Positions 47,797 to 58,762 of a stretch of DNA of 64,000 bases are shown piece by piece. The position numbers and the translations under genes are program-made. The stretch covers positions 37,631,473 through 37,695,472 of the forward strand of contig NC_063449.1 of the NCBI RefSeq assembly GCF_020379485.1, in the 5' to 3' direction. A model generated the notes under the pieces. It was not told the origin of the DNA and did not search any database. It saw nothing but the letters and a program-made list of their open reading frames with translations. The DNA comes from Brassica napus. Taxonomy: Eukaryota; Streptophyta; Magnoliopsida; Brassicales; Brassicaceae. The stretch's first letter is position 1; each line of letters starts with the position of its first letter.

Positions 47797-49724
47797 CTAT
47801 GAAGATGCTCTATCACTCGCTTTTTCACCTTCGGTCGTCGCCGATGACGCATAGCTCACGGCAAGAGACGTACTCTCATCGGTACAAGGTGGCTGTGGAA
47901 GACGAGGAGAAGGAGACGAAGCAGCAACAGCTTGAAAGTGTTTCTTGCAATTATGGCAAGTGATTTGCATTATCGTTGCACTAATCCTCCTACTTGCTTC
48001 TTCTCTATAAAGTTGCGCTTTATGAAGCTCACCTCTCGCATGTTGCCTTATTCTCTTGGCTTCAGCATACTCCAGTTCCGCAATCTCTATTTGCCTTTTT
48101 GCTTCCTCCCTTTCTCCCAATAGTAAGCTCGTCTCTCCCTTCTCGTAGCTTGGCATTGTCGTATCCATCCCTATCGACAGACTAAGGCTGGTATCATCAG
48201 CACTAGCCCGAGATGGAAGTAGCTGAACCTCAATGCCACTACCAGCGGTTGAGCCAACGAAAGGATAAAGAAAATCCGAAGGTTGTTGATCAGACGGTGG
48301 AGATTTTCTTAGCAAAGGATGTCCTGGTAAAACTGGACCAATAGAGAGGTCAATATTTTCGGCGGTTGAAGCCGTTTGTGCAGCGTTTGCGGTATGTTGC
48401 TGCTGCTGTTGTACACGGTGGCTGGATGGTTGAGATTGGCGCATGGTGCAATTATCTTGGTGCTCTATAAAACTCTCCACTCTGACATCAAGAGAAGGGT
48501 ATAATATATAGTTAGTCAACATAGAAAGCACAAAGGAATATTTGTTGTATTCAAATAGATAAATAAAATATAAAATTAACTAAGTTGGTGGAGTTAGGTA
48601 TCTTTTGGATTATATATATTATGAATATGAGATGCAAGAGTTTGAGTTCTGGTTTGTTATATACTATTAACAATCTATGTACTTAACAAAGTGCAATAAT
48701 GAAATCTGTCATGGGGTCAACATGAGTTCAAAAATATAATTAAAACATAGTTCTAATTATTAAATTAATCTAAAAAATTCAGACAACAGTCCAAACTAAC
48801 CTCACCTTCCACTAGTAAGCTTATTTCAAGATCTGTGTGCAATATCTATAATCAAAACGTGTACACGCCATACTAGAAAAAACATTCTTTGATTTACTTT
48901 AAGGATTCCCTGTATCTATGCGTGTATATATATCTTTCATTTATTAATAATATCAAACATACCAGAAAAAATATCAGTATTGCTATCAGCTAGCTAGGGT
49001 TTCTCAGAAATGGAACCTGGAGAAAACGCGGCCGCAATCGCAGGAATGGCCGCGAGTGCCACATGTTTTAAGATGAGCTTTGTAATCAGACTGAACAGCG
49101 TAGCCTTTTGAGCATCTCTCGCAGATCCATTGCTTATGGTTACTGTGTTTCCTTCGAAAGTGTTTCTTGATTCCCACGAGATCTCCGAGGGCATGGCAAG
49201 GGTTGTGGTGGAGACACGTCGGCTCCGGACAGACGTAGACCCTCTTCTTCACTTCCTCGTTGGTTTCTCTCTTTAAAAGCTTCCATGGAACTTTATGTCT
49301 TCTCCTGTGCATCTGTAGATTCTGGTCTCTCTGAAACCCTTGGTTACAGATCTCACACACGTACCTGTCTGATTCTAGTAGCGTTCTTGGAGATAAAGAT
49401 ACAACCTCCGCCTCTGGATCTGCCACCGCCGGAAAAAAATATGATTAGTGTCAATCTTTTTCAACAGAAAAATTTACTTTCAAGAATTTACAAAAAGAAA
49501 ATATTCAAAACTCGGATAGCTGGTGCTAAATCTAAAAAAATGGTAAATAATTTGAAAATATCAATTTGCTAATCACCTGGTGTCCCAGCGGGTCGTCGTT
49601 TCCTCTTTTGGGTCACGGCGGCTCCATTGCCATCGGGAAGAAGATCGGAGGAAGATGAAGACGGAGGAGGATTCCGATGATGGTTGACGTTCTTGGTGTT
49701 ATTGCTTCTCTCGTAGTCTATCAT
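47797..49724 (-). CDS. IDD14: INDETERMINATE DOMAIN (BIRD) zinc-finger transcription factor, IDD14-like (At1g68130)
   Basis: Three exons: 49577-49724, 49017-49419 and 47797-48481. Phases agree, for 1236 nt and 411 aa, close to Arabidopsis IDD14. The start is MIDYERSNN. A nuclear-localisation KRKRRP lies at about residues 42-47. The ID domain follows: C2H2 finger 1 (C71-C74…H87-H91), finger 2 (C113…H141), the C2HC finger 3 (C149-C152…H165-C169) and finger 4 (C176-C178…C195) completed across intron 2. The second donor is an atypical AG|GTTCCA. If that intron is retained the protein stops after FSRFHF, inside finger 4. The C-terminus has a glutamine/serine-rich part, a coiled coil (EREEAKRQIEIAELEYAEAK) and CHNCKKHF, as in the IDD14/15/16 group, which regulates gravitropism, auxin and starch genes. 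No lesions. Confidence 0.9.
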
Positions 49725-52152
49725 CGGATGAGGTCTTTATATTTCTCTTCTTGTTATTTTTTTTATCTGAAGACAGTGTTGGTTTTTAGTAGAAGTGTAT
49801 AGAGAGAGTACTTGTGCCTAACGAAAAATAAGAACAAGATTGAGGAATCTTTTGTTTTTCAAGTAGGAGAAAGAAGGAGAGATTGTTTTTTTTTCTCTTA
49901 TTTATCGAGAGTATTGTGTTTTACATCTTTACTAATAGGAGAAGAAAAGTAAGATGAGTTAAGAGAGAGAAACAAGGCTTTGTTTTTCTGAAATCATCTT
50001 TTCTATCACATAAAGGGCTTTTACGTTCCCTTTACCCTCCATCTTTTTATAATTTTATTGGAAAAATCAAAAGAAATACAATGAAAACTTTCAACTTTTT
50101 GTTAATTGTTTCATTGACCTCTCACCTTTGATGGGGAAATGCACTGTATGGTATTTAGTGCTTCAATCTTCTTGAGAGTAGAGCAACATTATAGGGAGTA
50201 CCTTAAGGCATCCCTTAGGGGAATGGGATGGAGACCGAAGAAGAAAGAGAAGGAAAAATCCCTTAATTAAGGGCTGTCCCTTACTCTCTAATGACAAAAA
50301 AAAAAAAAAAAAAGCAGAACAAGGAACTCTCTCTTCGTCCCACCAATAAACCTCTCTTTTTCTCTCTCCTCTATCTGTACTCTGTACACTGTTTATTTAC
50401 AAACACAAAACATATCTATGCCGAGAGATGTTGTGTACATATAAAGAGAGTGGGACAAGGGGTTTGGAGCCCACATTAGCATATGGACAAGAAACAAAAA
50501 AACATCCCCTTTCACAACAAAACAATTGCAAGTCATTATTATTTCAGATCATACGATATTCGATCAGATTGATTTAAGTTTTTTTCTTTTTCCTTTTTCA
50601 AGATAGATAATAAAAGGATTGGTGAAAATTCAAATGGGAATCTTGAAATTTTGATGTTAGAGGGCATGTTTTTAATGGTGACAAATGTATCCCTTTACTC
50701 CTTCAGGACTGGTTTATATATAAAAGGACATGAGAATATTTGTTTGGAAAATAACGCACATGCATAGACCCAACTCATGTTTCCGTATATATACAAATAT
50801 ACAATGTGGTGCCATCATCTCACATATTTTAATATCCCTTTTCAAATATGGAATATATTTCAATCAACTATAAAGATTGTGTTTATAAGTGAGACTCGAA
50901 TGATCAGTAATATACTAGTATTGCAGTATAGTTTTTCTTGCAACAAAATTTTGTGGTTACACAAATACAAACCCTAGAGTCAGATATGGGTTTCTAGTGT
51001 CAACTCAGGCCAATTATATCTAACATTACAAACAAAGGAAAATTTTAAATTTAGAATATATATGTTCAAAGGATGTTTTCTTATTAAAAAAACATGTCTA
51101 TAAAAGTGTAAGTGTGTGTGTGAATTGACAATATAAAGGTGGAAGTCTATGTGATCTACCTCTAAATAACATTAATACTATTAAAACAGAAGAACACGAG
51201 TAGACGATATCTTACTTTTAGATGAAATTTTTAAAAAATTCATACTGTTAAAACAGAAGCACAAGGGTAGACCAAACTTCTTTCTAGGTGAAAAAGATTT
51301 AAAATACTATATTATATAATTAATATACAAACTATATTATCCCCTATATATTAATTGAGAATCATTTTAAAATAGCAACATTATAGCTTGTAATAATTAC
51401 AAATTAAACTCGCTAATGTGTCGCTTAATTAGATTTCAATTTCGCTGATGTGGCATGATTAAAATCGATTGAAAAAATAGTTAGCCCAATTTCAATTCGC
51501 TAGGGAATGTTATATTAACTCATACGTATAAGTTAGGAAGGCTTTGTTATATGGTATAAACCTTATGAACGAAGTCTTAAAAATAATAACAAAGAGACAC
51601 ATTACGTTTGGCGTGAATGGCACGTGACATTGATATTGGTAAAATGGAGTGAGTTTATGAACATAATTATTGGGGACGAAGGACATTGCCGTTGATTTAT
51701 TTTTTACTTTTTGAAAAAAAATTTCGTTGATTTATGTATAATTGAAACTTTTATTGAATATTTTTAACATGATAAAGAGACTTTTATTTAACATGATAAC
51801 ATGTTAAAGCTACATCAGTCTAGTTGGTAAATCTCTCTCGAGACTCTAAACCTAATTCTGTTAAAATATTTGGTAAATTTTTTTCACAGACTACAAATAT
51901 ACAATAAACTGTATATTACACCAGTATATTTATATACCAGTATCAAGATTCAAAAATGCAAAACATACTTGATCGTTGCAAGGTTCTAAACCTAGCACAT
52001 GTCATAATCACTACATCAAGGTTTTCACAAAATTCACCATAAACATTATTTTTGGTGGCATGTTTTATTTGAATGCAGAAATGTCATGCTGTTTTAATAG
52101 ACTTTAACGCCATATTGTTTTTCTGAAGTTGTGTACTAAAATTAACTACATG

Positions 52153-52184
<32 letters not shown>

Positions 52185-52190
52185 CTCCAT
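49725..52190. other. Promoter of IDD14-like gene and intergenic DNA
   Basis: The first several hundred bases hold GA/CT-rich runs and are the probable promoter and 5' UTR. At 51180-51260 the phrase ACTGTTAAAACAGAAGCACA and a variant occur twice, and again near 63235. A candidate Helitron 5' end (TCCCCTATATATTAATTGAG) starts at 51340 with no matching 3' end found. A T25 run (52153-52177) lies just before CACTA 2. Confidence 0.4.
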
Positions 52191-52204
52191 CACTACAAGA
52201 AAAC

Positions 52205-52630
52205 ATCAAGGATTCTGAGGGAAAAAATCGTCGGAATTTCGTCGGAATATCGTTATTCCGACGCAATTCCGACGAAACACGTCGTCGGAAATAATTCCTC
52301 GGAATTTCTTTTTTCCTCTGAAATCCCTCGGAATTTTCCGACGGAATTCCGAGGAAATAAATTTCCGAGGAAATTCCGAGGATCCCTTGTTTGTCGGAAA
52401 AGTCCTCGGAATATACCGAGGTAGAACTTCGTCGGGATAATTCCTCGGAAGTTCATCGATCGATGCGTGTTTGGACATATATACATCGATCGATAGGAGT
52501 ATACCGACGGACTTTTTCCTCGGTTTATTCCGAGGAACTGTTCCCTCGGTATATTCCGAGGGATCCGTTCCTCGGAATTTTCCGAGGGAGTTGTCCCTCG
52601 GAAAATTCCGAGGGAAATGTCCCTCGCTAT
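52205..52630. repeat. Left subterminal repeat array of CACTA 2
   Basis: Many direct and inverted copies of TTCCTCGGAA, TTCCGAGGGA and TCGTCGGAA, including the complex ATTCCGAGGGATCCGTTCC. Also contains ATCGATCGATGCG words. These are the likely binding sites of the Transposase_24/TNPA-type protein. Confidence 0.8.
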
Positions 52631-52867
52631 ATTTTTTAAAAAAACGGATCGATCGATGCGTTTTTGTTCAAAAACGCATCGATCGATGTAGTGAAAAATA
52701 TAATTAATTTCCTCGGAATGTAAAAAATATTAATGTTTTTGAAAAAATAAAATTTCTGAAATTTAAATTCGAAAATATGAAATTAAAAGTAAAATTGAAA
52801 TCATACTAATTAATATTCAAAGTTTCACAAATAAAAATAAAACATTCCGAGATTGGGGAAAAAAAAA

Positions 52868-54985
52868 CTACGGGTCTGGCACGTCCGGGAACACCTCGTT
52901 CGGGTACATCCTCTGCATCATCTCCATCATTTGCTGGTTCAGCCTCCTCTGTGCCTCATAGCCCGCCTGTTGAGCCGCCATCTGGGTCTCCAACAAAGAT
53001 ATTCGATCATCTTTGTCCTTCAACTGAGCCGTAAGTACTTCTGGATCAACAAAGGGCGGTGGTGCAGAAGAAGGAGGAACCGACCGGGTGCGACGACCCA
53101 AACCGAACAAACGTCCCTTCTTCTTTGGAACCGACTGAATAGAAAAAAGCCAAATTTAGAAATTTAAACCAAGAAATAAATGAATTGAACTTAAAAAAAA
53201 AAGAACTTACGGATTCAACGATTTCGTTGATTCGAAACCGGGACAAGTTGGTCGAAGCCGTCGAAGCGTCATCCTCGGTTTGAAGCTGAGACACTTCGTC
53301 TACCACCTGAGTTTGGACCAGGTCGACCACGTCCCTCACAAGACCGTCATCAATCTGGCCGGTCTTCTTGTTGGTATACGCCCTCCTCATTAGGGCGAGA
53401 TCATCGACCGGCTCGCCATCATTTTCTTCCGCCTTGAAAAAAAACATAAAATTAAAGAAACATTAGAAATTAGAAGAAATGCACAATAAATTTAAATTCT
53501 GAAACTCAAATAATTGAAGAAAAAGCGGTTGAACTTACCATGCGATCTCCGAGAGTGGCAATAGATTGAGCACCCAAGTTATGCTTGTAGATGCCCTTCC
53601 CTTTACGGTCGCTCCTGCGGTTGGTGGAGTTGGTGGAAGAAGTTTCTTTCGTCTCCTCCTTATCCCAATGCGCACACAACTCCTTCCAGACCGTGTCGTT
53701 CATCGACTTTGGGACCTTTTAATTAAAAAAAAAGAAAAAGTTTAATAAATTAAAAAATAGTTTAATAAATTAAAAAATTGTTTAATAAATTAAATCGAAC
53801 CTTATTGATTTCCCACTTCTTCTTCCACTCGTGGATCTGCTTCCCATAGTTGTCCATTACTTTATGGACGAAGTGGTGATAGATAAAGAGCGTCTCATCG
53901 GAATTCCAGTTGAACTCTTGCTGAAAAAAAAACACAATTAGTAGAAAATTTATATTAAAGATTAAAAATATAAGTAAAAAATTAGAATACTTACCGCAAA
54001 CTGACGAAACCACAGAACCTGCTTGTCGGTTGGGAAGTGAGTGAAAGTCGGATGTCCACTGTCGAGGGCCGAGTACATCATACGGTTGATCCATGCGCTG
54101 ATCCCGTTCCCGGATCGGTTGAACCTTATTAAAAGAACAAACGGTTAATAATGAATCCAAATTTAAAGAAAAAAAATGTTTAATTACCATGTTTGACCCC
54201 GTCCATGTGGATACGGAGTGAGATACGGAAGATGGTCACGACCGGGCTGTTGAACCAACTCCGCAACCCTCATCACTCCCGGAGGACCCGGAGGAACAGG
54301 AGCGGATGCAGCAGCGGGAGCGAGAGGAGCATGAGCGGGTGCAGCAGAGGGAGATGTATGGTTGGAGCTGTGGGGCGAAGGGGAATCCTGAAAATGGCTG
54401 GAATCCCGAGACTGGCTCCCCGTACCACCACGACCACGACGCTGTCGAGGCCGGGTCTGATCATCATGAGACCTGTAAATTAAAAAAATATATTTAATAA
54501 ATACAGAAATATATAAATTAATTTTTTTTATTAAAAAAAATCCCAATAATTTAATCACAGAAAAAGATTTATATATATTAAATTTTTTTAATAAATATAT
54601 AAAAATAGTTCTAATAAACAAAAAATAGTTTTAATAAATAAAAATTGTTTAATAATTAAAATGTTTTGTAAAATCCAAAAAATCGAATTTATATAGAAAT
54701 TTTTTTTGTAAAATCCAAAAAATCGAATTTATATAGAAAAATCGTTTTGTAAAATACAAAAATCGATTTTATATACAAAAGTCGATTTTATAAATACAAA
54801 AAATAAAAAAATTATAAAAAAATTCTAAATCAATTCAACAAAACAAATTATTCAACCAAATCACAATTCTAAACCTATTATACAACCAAATCACAATCCT
54901 AACCAATCACCCTAACAAAAATCTATCAAAACTACACAAAAACCTAACAAATAGAACCTAAGAGAGTGGGATAGGGTCCTTACAT
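52868..54985 (-). CDS. Transposase_24 family protein (TNPA-role) of CACTA 2, intact
   Basis: Seven exons: 54984-54985 (AT), 54188-54472, 53995-54124, 53801-53920, 53539-53715, 53211-53432 and 52868-53134. The start ATG is split across the first intron (AT|G), giving [17 protein letters not shown]. All junctions are GT/AG and the total is 1203 nt, 400 aa. An arginine- and proline-rich N-terminus ([20 protein letters not shown]) precedes the conserved core: [38 protein letters not shown] and [16 protein letters not shown] glutamine-rich coiled coil ([20 protein letters not shown]) is near the end. Plant Transposase_24 proteins accompany TNP2 in En/Spm-like elements and are thought to bind subterminal repeats. 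No lesions. Confidence 0.85.
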
Positions 54986-54989
54986 GATT

Positions 54990-55720
54990 TGTGTAAGAGA
55001 AGAGGGAGATCGCCGGAGATATCGTCGGATTTCAGGGGGAAATCGCCGGAGAGAAAGAGAGGAGTCGCGCAGAGGAAGAAGAGAGAAATGGGGAAGAAGA
55101 AGGGGCTCGTGGTTATAAAACCTAGGGTCCGACGGACATTATCCGTCGGAATTCCGTCGGAATTCTAATTTCAATTTTCGCGAAATATTTGCCCGGTAAA
55201 ATGAAAATATTCCGAGGAAATTCCGACAGATAGTAAAATATCCGTCGGAATTTCCTCGGAATATTCCGAGGAAATACCGAGGAACTAGTGTTTGGGGTTT
55301 CAAAACATCAATTTTTTTTGCCGTATTTCATTTCTTATACAATTGTAATGCATACCATTGAGGATTCTTTGTATACATGAGCATAAACCATGAAATAACA
55401 AATTTCAAAACTAATTGAAAGTATTCCCTTTACCGTTCGTTAAAAGGTATAAGTGTTTCTCTTATGTTGCGAGATTTCGTTCATACAATCGGAAAAGTGT
55501 TAATTATACGGTAAGGAACAAATTTTTGACTTCATAATGAACGTAAGACACTTAATAAGGGTTATATAGGTGTTATTCAAACGGCAAAACGTTGTTTTCG
55601 GTTTAAAAACCCTATTTCCTCGGAATTTCCTCGGATTATTCCGAGGGAACTCCGACGAAACCCTCTTCTTCCTCGAAATTTCCTCGGAATATTCCGAGGA
55701 AATTCCGACGAACTAGTGTT
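54990..55720. repeat. Internal block of CCTCGGAATTTCC repeats in CACTA 2
   Basis: Upstream of the Transposase_24 start, subterminal-type words (TTCCGTCGGAATTCC, ATATTCCGAGGAAATACCGA) recur at about 55130-55280 and 55615-55720. The segment between is non-repetitive. They may act as promoter or binding sites for both flanking transcription units. Confidence 0.65.
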
Positions 55721-55739
55721 TGGGGTTTCAAAACGTAAT

Positions 55740-56520
55740 TTTTTTTTAAAAACGCATCGATCGATGCGTTTTTGAACAAAAACAAATCGATCGATTACTA
55801 AGATGGCCCGGGCCGTAAGATTGTGATCGATCGATGAGAGTATCCCATCGATCTATCGACAATCTGAATTGTTCCTCGGAATTTCCTCGGAAAATCTTGT
55901 ATGTTTTTTTAAAAATGCATCGATCGATGCGTTATAGAACAAAAACGCATCGATCGATTACTAGGATGGACCGGGCCGTAAGATTGTGATCGATCGATGA
56001 GATTAACCCATCGATCTATCGACAATCTGAATTGTTCCTCGGAATTTCATCGGAAAATCTTGTATGTTTTTTTAAAAATGCATCGATCGATGCGTTATAG
56101 AACAAAAACGCATCGATCGATTACTAGGATGGACGGGGCCGTAAGATTGTGATCGATCGATGAGAGTAACCCATCGATCTATCGACAATCTGAATTGTTC
56201 CTCGGAATTTCCTCGGAAAATCTTGTATGTTTTTTTAAAAATGCATCGATCGATGCGTTATAGAACAAAAACGCATCGATCGATTACTAGGATGGACCGG
56301 GCCGTAAGATTGTGATCGATCGATGAGAGTATCCCATCGATCGATCGACAATCTGAATTGTTCCTCGGAATTTCCTCGGAAAATCTTGTATGTTTTTTAA
56401 AAAACGCATCGATCGATGCGTTATAGAACAAAAACGCATCGATCGATTACCAAGATGGCCCGGGCCGTAAGAATGTGATCGATCGATGCGTTATAGAAAC
56501 AAAACGCATCGATCGATGCG
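55740..56520 (+). repeat. 163-bp tandem array with CGATCGAT palindromes
   Basis: The landmark CATCGATCGATGCG recurs at 55755, 55918, 56081, 56244 and 56407, exactly 163 bp apart each time, so there are four full units and a partial one. Each unit contains three or four CATCGATCGAT/GATCGATCGATG palindromes, the phrase ATGGACCGGGCCGTAAGATT and one TTCCTCGGAATTTCCTCGGA subterminal motif. Units differ by only a few bases. The array ends about 510 bp before the start of the ATHILA-ORF1-like gene. Confidence 0.9.
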
Positions 56521-57032
56521 TGTTCGGAAAACAGAATTATAAGGCAAAACCCGACCTTTTTTGGATCTAAACCTTAGAACTCTCATCCCCTCCGATTTCC
56601 CCTATAATTCGCCCCCCCCCTTTCTCTCTCTATAATCATCCGATTTGAACAATTTTGGGCTCTATTCCACTTGATTTTTCGAGCTCTACCTGATTCCTAC
56701 ACTCGTCTTCACCCTAAGACAGGTATACTCCGCGAATCTCCACATTCTGAAATCGTGTTCTTGAGCAATTTTTTGGGTTTTGTGAATTTCTTATTTCCGT
56801 GTTGATTCCTTGATCAAATATGCATGAAACAGATGTTTAAACATGGAATAGAACACAATTGTCTGTGATCAACGAGTTTGGAACATGATTTGAGATGATT
56901 TAGGGATAGAGAATTTTTTTCAATTTCGTTTTTTTTTATCACAACTCGATTTCGCTTTTCATTTTCATGTTCAGCTTTGCCTTCTTAATTGATTATAACC
57001 ATGTTGAGAGCAATGATTCTATTTTGTAGAGA

Positions 57033-58481
57033 ATGAAGCGCACGAAAACATCAGCAAAGAAAAACACACAAGAAGCGGGTTCGTCACAGCTGGAGAAGCA
57101 AAGGCCAAAGAAGTGGGATAAGTCTGATACCACCCACTACAACAACATGAAGAAGGTAGCCGTTCCGGCTACACAACTAGCATGTCCTGAGACGATGACA
57201 ATATTGGGAATCAAAGCAGACATTGAAGGACTGTTCCAGAACATGGGTCTAGGCCAACTATGCAACCTCAAGGAACCCACTTATCCGGAGTTGGTACGCC
57301 AGTTCATAGCATCCGCATACGTCACCCGTCCCGATGATAGCCATCAGGAAGGTTTTCTGGCATTCGTAGTGCAGAAAGTATACTATGAGGTATCTTTCAC
57401 AGACCTCTGCGGACTATTTGGATTGAGTGCGGGGGAGAGGACATATGGTCTTTATTGGACTTCAGAGCTGTTGAACTTCTGGGAAACGATTGGCACAGGG
57501 GTTTATAGATCTTCTCAGGCAAAGGAGTCACTTATCCGGAGCCCAGTACTGAGATATGCGACACGCCTCATTGGCTCATTGCTATACGGGACAACCACAG
57601 CCGCATCAGTCACGCAATGGGAGTTGTGCCTCCTGTACCAAGGTGTGAGGCATTTGCTACCGGCATTTGGAAACTCTACATTCCCACCTGCTACTGCCTT
57701 CAACATGGGAGCGGTGCTGGCCGCAAACTTAGCAGGATACAAGGGGAAAGTAACCAAATCCAAGAGCAATGCATGTGGATTTGGTGCAGTGATTACTCGG
57801 ATCCTTAGACATGTGGGTGTAGACTGTGAGAACCACCAGGTAGCACTGGACAGATCGAACAACATTGCTTGGAACTACCTGGATGTCATTTCTCTAGTAA
57901 GTAAGGAGTTCATAGCTGGTCCCCACTCGAGGATCGATCGGGATGGTCCTTACGTCTACGTATTCCAGGACCGAGCGAAGAAAACACTCTACTGCCACCT
58001 GCCTCAGATCGGCCTGACTGCTCTACTTTCAGAGGCTGCAGTTGAGTTCCTACCCCCTGCTACCGCACTAGTAGACAAGCCATCCTTCTTCACGCCAAAA
58101 TATCAGACCAAAGGCAAGGGCGTGGTTGATGAAGAAGGACAAGATGAGGCTGCACAAGCCATTCCAGATGATTCACAACCCCATCAGCTACTCCCATCAG
58201 ACTCCAGCCAGTACAAGCTGCAAGAGCTTCCACCGAACGCCACTTCGCGCCAGCAACAACATTGGAGAGATCAGAGCATAAAGACAAACAACGACATGCT
58301 ACACAAGATCTGGGCTGCCATTTCACGTATCAGGCCGTGTCGTTGCCAAAAGGATGATGTAGTTCATCGGGACAACTCTCCATCCAGCTCTGGTTCGGGT
58401 TCGAGTGGTACACACAGGGTAAGAAAGAGGTCCAAGAGACCCAACGATGCAGGAACATCTGGAGCAGGAGACGAGGAGTAG
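57033..58481 (+). CDS. ATHILA ORF1-like protein carried by CACTA 2
   Basis: A single open frame of 482 aa, opposite in strand to the transposase genes. The N-terminus is basic (MKRTKTSAKKNTQ, KQRPKKWDKSD). The central part resembles the Arabidopsis retrotransposon ORF-1 (ATHILA) family: LKEPTYPELVRQF, FTDLCGLFGLSAGERTYGLY, LNFWETIGTG, SLIRSPVLRYATRLIGSLLY and FNMGAVLAANLAGYKGK. The C-terminus is glutamine/serine-rich and ends in a basic KRSKRPNDAG stretch, suggesting nuclear localisation. ATHILA elements are Ty3/Gypsy retrotransposons, and the role of ORF1 in them is not firmly known. A 5' UTR intron is likely (donor at 56723, acceptor before 57030). No LTR or polymerase accompanies it, so it looks captured by the CACTA element and kept open. 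Confidence 0.72.
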   Translation: MKRTKTSAKKNTQEAGSSQLEKQRPKKWDKSDTTHYNNMKKVAVPATQLACPETMTILGIKADIEGLFQNMGLGQLCNLKEPTYPELVRQFIASAYVTRPDDSHQEGFLAFVVQKVYYEVSFTDLCGLFGLSAGERTYGLYWTSELLNFWETIGTGVYRSSQAKESLIRSPVLRYATRLIGSLLYGTTTAASVTQWELCLLYQGVRHLLPAFGNSTFPPATAFNMGAVLAANLAGYKGKVTKSKSNACGFGAVITRILRHVGVDCENHQVALDRSNNIAWNYLDVISLVSKEFIAGPHSRIDRDGPYVYVFQDRAKKTLYCHLPQIGLTALLSEAAVEFLPPATALVDKPSFFTPKYQTKGKGVVDEEGQDEAAQAIPDDSQPHQLLPSDSSQYKLQELPPNATSRQQQHWRDQSIKTNNDMLHKIWAAISRIRPCRCQKDDVVHRDNSPSSSGSGSSGTHRVRKRSKRPNDAGTSGAGDEE

Positions 58482-58762
58482 GAGCTATCACCGGCTATTT
58501 TATTTTCTTTTCTATTCTAACGTTTTATGGTCTTATTTTCTGTTAATTTTGAACTGAGTTTTTTTTTAGGTTTCTTAATTATGAGTTCGTATTTCTTTTA
58601 CATGGTTTCTTTGTTTTATTTGGTTGTGTTTTGTGTAGCTTTTAATTCGTATTCAGCTTTGCCTTGCTAGATAAACCAAATAACTATTATCCGAGGAAAG
58701 AGGTTATATCAAGTGTTCCTCGGAATTTCCTCGGTATTTCTTAAAAAAAAAAAAAAATAAGT
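58482..58762. other. 3' flank between ORF1-like gene and transposase
   Basis: Convergent 3' ends of the plus-strand ORF1-like gene and the minus-strand transposase. Contains one TTCCTCGGAATTTCCTCGG motif (about 58713) and an A-run at 58744-58757. Confidence 0.5.

Noticed and set aside
51820..51900. tRNA-like or SINE promoter (AGTCTAGTTGGTAAATCTC)
   Set aside because: Looks like an A box, but no B box or cloverleaf pairing follows at the right distance.
55740..56520. CRISPR-like or phage-type array because of regular spacing
   Set aside because: Units of 163 bp with no unique spacers, inside a plant transposon. It is a simple tandem repeat.
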